A stretch of 26,085 nt of DNA from a virus. The notes under the pieces were generated by a model, which made no database searches, was not told where the DNA came from, and saw only the letters and a program-made list of their open reading frames with translations. Positions 21,076 to 26,085 of the stretch are shown one piece after another. Made by a program: the position numbers and the translations under genes. Location: the IMG/VR virus record IMGVR_UViG_3300012039_000025, positions 1 through 26,085 of that record; one strand, written 5' to 3'. Position 1 is the stretch's first letter. The number at the start of each line of letters is the position of its first letter.

Positions 21076-23451
21076 ATGAATACCGACACCTTAGAGGTCA
21101 GGAAGTTCCTATCGATTTGGGAACCCCTGGGCGAATTCTGGGGCATGACGGCTATCCGCATTGACCAGAAGGGAACCGTCACACGAACATTTTCGCCAGG
21201 CGAAATTGAAGAGGCTCTTCAATGGATCATCCTTCAGAATGAAGTCGAGAGGCGGAATCTCTACTTCACGGTCAATTCCGTCAAAGAGAAGACTGGGATT
21301 AAGCCATCCCGTGACGATATTAAAGAGCTCCGCTGGCTTCACGTAGACATCGACCCCCGTAAGGGTGAGGATCTTGCCCAGGAGCAGAAGAGGATCGAGG
21401 CGCTTATTTCGTCCGACAACCCCGCTGGGCTACCGTCACCCTCTCTGGTGACTTTCTCAGGCGGTGGTTACCAAGCGTTCTGGAGACTGAAGTCGCCGGC
21501 GGTTGTGATCGACATCAATCATGCTGAGGAGTTGAAGCTCTATAACCTCCAGATCGAGAACCAACTTGGTGGCGATAAGTGCCACAATATCGACCGCCTC
21601 ATGCGGATTCCTGGGACGATCAACTGGCCCAGCGAAAAGAAAATTAAGTCTGGTCGTGTTCCAAGTATGGCCAGGCTTGTCCTCGCCCGAAATGTTGCCT
21701 ATGACCTAACCGCCTTCAAGAAAGCCAAGGTAGAGAGGCTCAAACCGACCCACCAGAATGGCGTTGCGATTGGGCATACGCTCAACATCCCAGACCTGAA
21801 GTCAATTCCTCGTCTCAAATCGATCGAAGAACTGCCTTCAGAGGTCAAAGACTACACTAAAGTCGTCATAGTTCAGGGTGGCGACCCAGAGGATCCGCAG
21901 AAGTGGGGCGGAGACCGTAGCGACGTCGTCTGGTATGTAGCCTGTGAACTTGTCCGTGCTGGCGCCACGGATCTAATGATCTACAGCATCCTCACAGACC
22001 CCGCATTCGGAATCAGCTCTCACATACTAGAGCAGAAAAACCCCGAAAAAGTCGCTCTCAGAACCATCGAACGCGCTCGTGAGATGGCGATTGACCCAAA
22101 GCTGCTCGAGCTCAACGAGCGCCATGCGGTGATCGCCGACATCAGCGGTCGCTGCATGGTAGTCTCCGAGATCTTCGATCACAACATGGGCCGAGTCCGT
22201 ATCAGCCGTCAGACCTTCGAGCACTTCTCTAACCGCTATCTCAATGAGAAAATTGAGTCTGAAGACGGCAAGTTCAGCGCGCCCATTGGAAGGTGGTGGC
22301 TTCACCATCCCCGTCGGCGACAGTATGAATCCCTCGTATTTGCTCCGGGGCAGGACATCCCAGGCGCTTACAACATGTGGAGGGGCTTCGCCGTAGAATC
22401 GAAGGCGGGGGATTGTTCAGTCTTCCTTGACCACATGAAGAATGTACTGTGTAAGGGTGATGAAGAAGCCTATCAGTATCTTCTCTTTTGGATGGCTAAT
22501 GCGGTTCAGCACCCCGCTGAACCGGGGCAGGTGGCTGTCGTCCTTAAGGGACGGATGGGAACAGGAAAGTCCTTCTTTTCCAGCACATTCGGGTCCCTCT
22601 TCGGGCGCCACTACATCGCCGTCTCAGACTCGAAGCACCTCGTCGGCAGCTTCAACGCTCACCTGCGTGACTGTGTCATTCTATTCGCAGACGAGGCGTT
22701 TTATGCTGGGGACAAGAAGCATGAAGCCATATTGAAGACTCTAATTACAGAGTCCTCGTTGGCCATCGAATCTAAAGGGTATGACATTGAGATTCAAAAG
22801 AACTGCACACATCTGATCATGGCCTCCAACGAGTCCTGGGCTGTCCCTGTGGATATGGATGACCGTCGGTTCTTTGTCCTTGACGTCTCTGATGAAAGGA
22901 TGCAGGACCGAAGTTACTTCCGTGAAATGGCCCAGAGTATGAGGGCTGGAGGAAGTTCGGCCCTGCTGAACTTTCTCCAGTCTCTGCCTCTCGACGACTT
23001 TGATGTTCGAAATCGTCCGAAGACCGCGGCTCTTCGGAAGGAGAAGCTGCTGTCTATGTCGATGGAAATGGACTGGTGGTACGGCTGCCTCAGAGAAGGA
23101 AGAGTCCTTCTCGGTGACGGTGAGTGGCCCCCATATGTCCTCACGGATGCTCTTCAAGCATCCATGATGCGACACTGCAAGATCTGGAAGACCTACTCTG
23201 CTCGCTCCAGCCAAACGAGGCTGGGCCAATTCCTTCGTAAAGTTTTACCACAACCTCTGAAAAAGCGAAGATTAATGGGAATTTCAGGGTATAAGGATGC
23301 AGATGGGCGCGATGTAACGGTCGAAAATGGGGTGGCGCTTTTGCTGCCACCCCTTGAAGCTTGTAGGAAACGTTGGGAATCAGAGTTCGAGTTGTTAGAA
23401 CCCTGGCCGGAGGATTACGAGAATGTTAGTCTCAAAACTCTCAAGCCTTGA
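21076..23451 (+). CDS. Primase-helicase (AEP-like primase plus SF3 ATPase)
   Basis: A 791-residue two-domain replication protein. The N-terminal part has ELRWLHVDIDPRKGED (Asp-x-Asp, near residue 90), FSGGGYQAFW and NIDRLMRIPGTINWPSEKK, the marks of RepB/AEP-type primases. The C-terminal part is an SF3-like helicase (DUF5906 type): VVLKGRMGTGKSFFSSTFG (Walker A, near residue 495), CVILFADEAFYAG (Walker B), LIMASNESWAVPVDMDDRR (sensor 1 and arginine finger). It primes and unwinds DNA for the family A polymerase upstream. ATG 21076 follows the nuclease stop by 3 nt with no good ribosome binding site. Two adjacent palindromes lie at 21191-21223, a 9-bp hairpin at 22502-22524 and an 8-bp hairpin at 23093-23112. 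Confidence 0.88.
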   Translation: MNTDTLEVRKFLSIWEPLGEFWGMTAIRIDQKGTVTRTFSPGEIEEALQWIILQNEVERRNLYFTVNSVKEKTGIKPSRDDIKELRWLHVDIDPRKGEDLAQEQKRIEALISSDNPAGLPSPSLVTFSGGGYQAFWRLKSPAVVIDINHAEELKLYNLQIENQLGGDKCHNIDRLMRIPGTINWPSEKKIKSGRVPSMARLVLARNVAYDLTAFKKAKVERLKPTHQNGVAIGHTLNIPDLKSIPRLKSIEELPSEVKDYTKVVIVQGGDPEDPQKWGGDRSDVVWYVACELVRAGATDLMIYSILTDPAFGISSHILEQKNPEKVALRTIERAREMAIDPKLLELNERHAVIADISGRCMVVSEIFDHNMGRVRISRQTFEHFSNRYLNEKIESEDGKFSAPIGRWWLHHPRRRQYESLVFAPGQDIPGAYNMWRGFAVESKAGDCSVFLDHMKNVLCKGDEEAYQYLLFWMANAVQHPAEPGQVAVVLKGRMGTGKSFFSSTFGSLFGRHYIAVSDSKHLVGSFNAHLRDCVILFADEAFYAGDKKHEAILKTLITESSLAIESKGYDIEIQKNCTHLIMASNESWAVPVDMDDRRFFVLDVSDERMQDRSYFREMAQSMRAGGSSALLNFLQSLPLDDFDVRNRPKTAALRKEKLLSMSMEMDWWYGCLREGRVLLGDGEWPPYVLTDALQASMMRHCKIWKTYSARSSQTRLGQFLRKVLPQPLKKRRLMGISGYKDADGRDVTVENGVALLLPPLEACRKRWESEFELLEPWPEDYENVSLKTLKP

Positions 23452-24847
23452 ATACGACTATGTGGTCGAGGATGGGCATGCGTACGAGAAATTCACGAAC
23501 AAGGTGACAGGATACTCCTCGGTGTGGAACGCTGAGACTGGGTATTCGGCGAAGTATCTTCTAGAAGGGCATACGGGAAAGGTCCTGGTGGCGGGTGACC
23601 CATCGAAAGAGAAACCGAACCTCTTCGCACTACATATGATGGCTAGGCTGATACCTCCAGCTTCAGTAGCCTGGACGCCTTTGGATAAGAACGAGAAGAA
23701 CGACCTTGTTCCGTGGACGCACACGACTGGACCTTCTGCCCGGCGGTATACGTCGCCTGCGCTGAGATATGCGGTGGACTTGGATGCGGCGAGAAGGACC
23801 GAAGGCCTGGCGGCGCTTCGGTCCTTCTCGAACGACGAGCATCAACGACCCCTCTCCCACGTCCAGCCGTTCGATGTTCGCGAGGATCTGTCGATCAATA
23901 AGGATACCGCGAATAGCTGGACAACCGATCAGAAGACGACCGCTGGATTCAATGCCTGGGATCCTGCCCACTGCTGCCTAGCCAACGAGTTCGCTTCGGC
24001 GATCGTCGGCCAGGATGAAGGTCTCGAGGCCTTTATCATGCAGTGGCGAATTCTTGCTAAAGGTTTCCCCTCGAAGACCTCATTCTGGTACAACCAACAG
24101 CGAGCAACAGCGTGGTCACTGATCTGTGACTGGGAGGCATCGTGGCTAGGCTTGTCGGACGACTTCTGTCGTGCAACGGGCCTGATGGTTGGTCCTAAGG
24201 AGTCGTTGAAGGCACGTCTTCGAAAAATCTGCTCCGAGCTCCCTTACGATCCTCTCGTCAGTGGCCCAGCAGACGATCGTGTAATGGAGGTCATCGGTCA
24301 GTTCTCGTGTGATGGCGTGGACTATGGAGTTCAGTGCCACGGCGAGTACATGTGGCAGAAAGCGATGCGAACAACGAGTCTGGCGCTTATCGCGTCAGAC
24401 TCGTTGTTGAGCGACGACGGTTTGGTGAAGAAACTTGCTCGTGACTATGCCCTGAAGAGCGTGAAGGACATGTACGCGATGTACGTTCATGGGACCGGGA
24501 TCGCCTGGTGCGCAAATTACACGTTGATGCCGTATGAAGTCGCAGCGAAGTTGATCGCTATGTGTACTGCCCAGGGGATTAATAGTGGCCGGAAATACAT
24601 CGCCTACCCTGTAAGTGGCTTGTATAAGGTAGGGGAGGTTCCTATCGCCCAGGACTGCGCGCTTCACCTTCTGGGCTGGCTCCTCCTTTACAAGGAGCGC
24701 AACGCTGTGCTCGACGACCTGTACCGTATCTGCCCTTCCCCTGGCGCGACGCGCTACGAGCCGCAGGTACAGGATGCCTCGGTGGCGCTCTACCTTGCTA
24801 TGGGGTCGAGCGGGGGCGACGCTATGGGGATCCCTGGGGTTACATGA
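23423..24847 (+). CDS. Large unknown protein after primase-helicase
   Basis: A 474-residue protein I do not recognise. Its start (ATG 23423, GGAGG upstream) overlaps the primase-helicase end by 29 bp, so it is part of that operon. Composition is mixed alpha/beta, with many Trp and Cys residues in the second half. No membrane segment, P-loop or zinc cluster is evident, and nothing links it to a known terminase, portal or nuclease. The frame is continuous and codon use matches its neighbours, so it is very likely real. It contains the two longest stable hairpins of the right half (23791-23829 and 24370-24408). Confidence 0.75.
   Translation: MLVSKLSSLEYDYVVEDGHAYEKFTNKVTGYSSVWNAETGYSAKYLLEGHTGKVLVAGDPSKEKPNLFALHMMARLIPPASVAWTPLDKNEKNDLVPWTHTTGPSARRYTSPALRYAVDLDAARRTEGLAALRSFSNDEHQRPLSHVQPFDVREDLSINKDTANSWTTDQKTTAGFNAWDPAHCCLANEFASAIVGQDEGLEAFIMQWRILAKGFPSKTSFWYNQQRATAWSLICDWEASWLGLSDDFCRATGLMVGPKESLKARLRKICSELPYDPLVSGPADDRVMEVIGQFSCDGVDYGVQCHGEYMWQKAMRTTSLALIASDSLLSDDGLVKKLARDYALKSVKDMYAMYVHGTGIAWCANYTLMPYEVAAKLIAMCTAQGINSGRKYIAYPVSGLYKVGEVPIAQDCALHLLGWLLLYKERNAVLDDLYRICPSPGATRYEPQVQDASVALYLAMGSSGGDAMGIPGVT
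23791..23829. repeat. Intragenic perfect hairpin, 14 bp, 11-nt loop
   Basis: GAGAAGGACCGAAG (23791-23804) is the exact complement of 23816-23829, inside the unknown gene at 23423. Confidence 0.9.
24370..24408. repeat. Intragenic hairpin, 17 bp, 5-nt loop
   Basis: AACAACGAGTCTG (24370-24382) pairs with 24396-24408; a G-U pair and CGC/GCG continue the stem to the loop TTATC. It is the most stable-looking stem in the window by length. Confidence 0.9.
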
Positions 24848-24872
24848 AATCTTTAAGAATTTTGGAGTTTTG

Positions 24873-24920
24873 ACGATTTTCCTGTAGCGCCAGGGGTGGA
24901 TAGGTGGTACAGTTTGGCGC
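24873..24920 (+). promoter_or_regulatory. Phage promoter P4 with inverted repeat over -10
   Basis: GATTTT (24875-24880), then TGTAGCGC (24883-24890), 17 bp and TACAGT (24908-24913): same octamer and spacing as P1. GCGCCA (24887-24892) and TGGCGC (24915-24920) form an inverted repeat spanning the -10. GAAACTG (24930-24936), 16 nt after the -10, is at the place of the GAACCCA leader. It drives the winged-helix gene at 24951. The rest of 24848-24950 holds no gene. Confidence 0.6.
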
Positions 24921-24950
24921 GTTGTGAGTGAAACTGGTAGGAGTAAGACC

Positions 24951-25244
24951 GTGGCCCGACCGAAACCTCCAAAGCGTCCCCGACCCTTCACAAAGCTAAA
25001 GGATCGCGGGCATGGGATGCCCGCCCTGCGAATCAAGCGCGATGAAGCCATCCTTCACTCGAAGGCCCTTCGAGTGATCGCGGACGGTGCGTCCTCGAAG
25101 GCTGACGTAGCGCGAGCGCTTCGGTGGTCCCCTTCGAAGGTGTCGCGTGTGGTCGCGCAGCTGGTGAAGGGGGGTTCGATCCAGTCGGATTTCACTCTCA
25201 CCCGGCGCGGCGCTGGTAGGCTGCGATTCCCGATCCTGATCTGA
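24951..25244 (+). CDS. Winged-helix DNA-binding protein
   Basis: A 97-residue basic protein. After an Arg/Lys/Pro-rich N-terminus (residues 1-25), AILHSKALRVIADGASSKADVA leads into ARALRWSPSKVSRVVAQLVKGG, a clear helix-turn-helix with recognition helix, and a short wing (IQSDFTLTRRGAGRLRF). This looks like a MarR- or IclR-type winged helix and could be a transcriptional regulator. GTG 24951 is chosen because AGGAG lies 7 nt upstream; the in-frame GTG at 24924 lies at the expected transcript start. Promoter P4 sits directly before it, so it may regulate itself through the repeat in P4. Two hairpins lie in the gene (25006-25024, 25055-25077). Confidence 0.7.
   Translation: MARPKPPKRPRPFTKLKDRGHGMPALRIKRDEAILHSKALRVIADGASSKADVARALRWSPSKVSRVVAQLVKGGSIQSDFTLTRRGAGRLRFPILI
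25055..25077. repeat. Intragenic perfect hairpin, 10 bp, 3-nt loop
   Basis: TCACTCGAAG (25055-25064) and its exact complement (25068-25077), loop GCC. GCGGGCAT (25006-25013) with 25017-25024 (loop GGG) lies just upstream. Confidence 0.9.
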
Positions 25245-25258
25245 CGCATCCGACGTGT

Positions 25259-25304
25259 GAACCCAAAGAACCCAATTAACAAAAGGAGCATGAGGATGGC
25301 CTGA
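25259..25304 (+). promoter_or_regulatory. Tandem GAACCCA leader and 4-codon mini-ORF
   Basis: GAACCCA at 25259-25265 and 25268-25274, with the same 2-nt gap as at 1000-1015. Then AAAAGGAG (25281-25288) and ATG 25290, which opens a frame of only four codons (Met-Arg-Met-Ala, stop TGA 25302-25304). The downstream gene starts with GTG at 25306, 1 nt later, in another frame. No clear -10 is seen at the expected distance upstream. Confidence 0.45.
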
Positions 25305-25305
25305 C

Positions 25306-25578
25306 GTGATCCTGATCTGCGGTGATTGCAAGTCCCAGTTCATACTGGAGGCAGCTGCAGCAGGGCAGTTCGAGCTAAGAACGTGCTGTTTAACTAACGT
25401 TCTCAAGTTTGAAGAGCTCTGTAAGGTTACCGTGATGAATCAGATCATCAAGAAAAACACGCAAGCTCTGGGCGACGATCTGAAGAAGCTGGTCGATGCC
25501 GCTGTGGTGTCAAATGACCAGGATCTACGCAAGTTAGCGATGCAATTTCGACCAACCTTTACCATTCAAGGAGAATGA
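25306..25578 (+). CDS. Small hypothetical protein with Cys pair
   Basis: A 90-residue protein, MILICGDCKSQFILEAAAA at the N-terminus, with CxxC (residues 5-8) and a CC pair near residue 27 that could complete a zinc site. The second half is helical and charged. No family recognised. GTG 25306 is the first possible start after an in-frame stop (25291-25293). The strong ribosome binding site upstream is spaced for the mini-ORF at 25290, not for this GTG, so initiation probably depends on re-initiation. The stop overlaps the next gene's ribosome binding region. Confidence 0.55.
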   Translation: MILICGDCKSQFILEAAAAGQFELRTCCLTNVLKFEELCKVTVMNQIIKKNTQALGDDLKKLVDAAVVSNDQDLRKLAMQFRPTFTIQGE

Positions 25579-25580
25579 AG

Positions 25581-25946
25581 ATGGCTACGAGCAAGAACGC
25601 GACTCCCGCTGCTGCTGCGACTCCGAAGGCGCCGAAGGTCAAGCGCGACCCGACGCTTCCGAAGGTCTCCGGTCTGTACATGGACCTCTCTGCGGCCGAG
25701 TCGGCGCTGAAGTCGGACAAGAACTTCGTCGGGATGCGGGCCTTCTCGATCCGCACCGGGCGGAACCCTCCGTCGTTCATCCTGTCCGTGTCCCGTTCGC
25801 AGGCGCTGCGCGCTGCCGTCGCTGCGGCCAACATCACGGTCGATGGCGCGGGGGTCAAGCGGAAGAGTCTGCTCGACAGGCTGGACAGCCTGACCCCTGC
25901 GCAGCTGCAGGAGCTCAAGGCCCGTCTGCAGCAGAAGGGCGTCTGA
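25581..25946 (+). CDS. Ala/Lys-rich hypothetical protein
   Basis: A 121-residue basic protein. Residues 1-30 are an Ala/Pro/Lys-rich tail (MATSKNATPAAAATPKAPK and onward). A compact domain (VSGLYMDLSAAESALKSDK, then FSIRTGRNPPSFILSVS) follows, and the C-terminal helix LLDRLDSLTPAQLQELKARL is typical of small DNA- or oligomer-forming proteins. AAGGAG lies 7 nt before ATG 25581; ATG 25575 would be too close. The gene is markedly GC-rich, with G/C at most third positions, like the DNA at 1-930 and unlike the genes before it, which suggests high expression or a different origin. Function unknown. Confidence 0.7.
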   Translation: MATSKNATPAAAATPKAPKVKRDPTLPKVSGLYMDLSAAESALKSDKNFVGMRAFSIRTGRNPPSFILSVSRSQALRAAVAAANITVDGAGVKRKSLLDRLDSLTPAQLQELKARLQQKGV

Positions 25947-25968
25947 CGTGTAGCACCGGCCCAGGGCA

Positions 25969-25986
25969 CCCCCCCCCCCCCCCCCC
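25969..25986. repeat. 18-C homopolymer tract
   Basis: An uninterrupted run of 18 C, 23 bp after the last stop codon. The remaining end of the window (25947-26085) is GC-rich and shows no gene I can support. The tract could be a slippage-prone regulatory run or a sequencing/assembly artefact. Confidence 0.9.
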
Positions 25987-26085
25987 GCCGCCCGTCGCGC
26001 TCATCCCACAAAGCCAGAACCCGCGGCAGCGAAAAGCTGTTGTCATCCCGCAGGGGGGTGTAGTAGTCGTGCTTGGGGCCGGCGC

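Noticed and set aside
23329-23353. GGGGTGGC/GCCACCCC hairpin as a terminator of the primase-helicase gene
   Set aside because: It lies about 100 bp before the stop codon and is not followed by a T-run.
1379-25077. Intragenic hairpins as ends of small transposons (MITEs) or a CRISPR array
   Set aside because: Arm sequences are all different, no target duplications are seen, loops are too short for elements, and there is no repeat-spacer periodicity.

Overview
The window looks like the early (replication and nucleotide-metabolism) half of a tailed bacteriophage or prophage genome. The phage-like part runs from about 930 to at least 25,580. Genes are tightly packed on the + strand, with ATGA, GTGA and ATGCCTGA overlaps, plus one small minus-strand pair. 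The proteins are typical phage families: SNF2 helicase, RecD-like helicase, family A DNA polymerase, primase-helicase, DEDD exonuclease, PD-(D/E)xK nuclease, dCMP deaminase and ribonucleotide reductase. No structural, lysis or integrase gene is visible. The host cannot be fixed from the sequence. The TAnnnT -10 boxes and a metallohydrolase resembling a family I associate mainly with actinobacteria and their phages hint at an actinobacterial host, but weakly.

Layout. Positions 1-930 are GC-rich and unlike the rest: a 5'-truncated IS1-like transposase, a minus-strand tRNA-Asn(GTT) and a small minus-strand winged-helix-like ORF. Positions 1000-4500 hold a HEXXH metallohydrolase, two small minus-strand genes, several small zinc-ribbon or membrane proteins and, unexpectedly, a pectate-lyase-like protein. 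Positions 4587-9257 hold the SNF2 helicase, conserved phage replication accessory genes and the RecD-like helicase. Positions 9267-11783 hold a class II ribonucleotide reductase carrying a 277-residue intein with an HNH endonuclease, inserted directly before the predicted catalytic cysteine. Positions 11796-17578 look like a thymidine-hypermodification locus: an unknown protein, an amino acid:DNA transferase-like protein, a small Cys-rich protein, a 5-hydroxymethyl-dU DNA kinase, an alpha-glutamyl/putrescinyl-thymine pyrophosphorylase-like protein, a thymidylate-synthase homologue (probable dUMP hydroxymethylase) and an HD nucleotidase. Positions 17571-24847 hold the replication core (exonuclease, PolA, dCMP deaminase, nuclease, primase-helicase) and a large unknown protein. 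Positions 24951-25946 hold a winged-helix protein and two small unknowns, ending in an 18-C tract.

How the genes fit together. dCMP deaminase and ribonucleotide reductase would feed dUMP. The TS homologue would make 5-hydroxymethyl-dUMP, which PolA would incorporate as the triphosphate. On the DNA, the kinase would activate the hydroxymethyl group and the transferase or pyrophosphorylase proteins would replace it with an amino acid or amine, giving DNA resistant to host defences.

Three patterns lie outside the gene list. (1) A recurring promoter: (T/C)(G/C)TAGCG, 17 bp, then TAnnnT, mostly with an inverted repeat over the -10. (2) A leader motif GAACCCA, often in tandem, 15-17 nt after the -10 and just before start codons. 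(3) A striking excess of perfect inverted repeats (9-14 bp arms, often 2-5 nt loops) inside coding sequences, with unrelated arm sequences.
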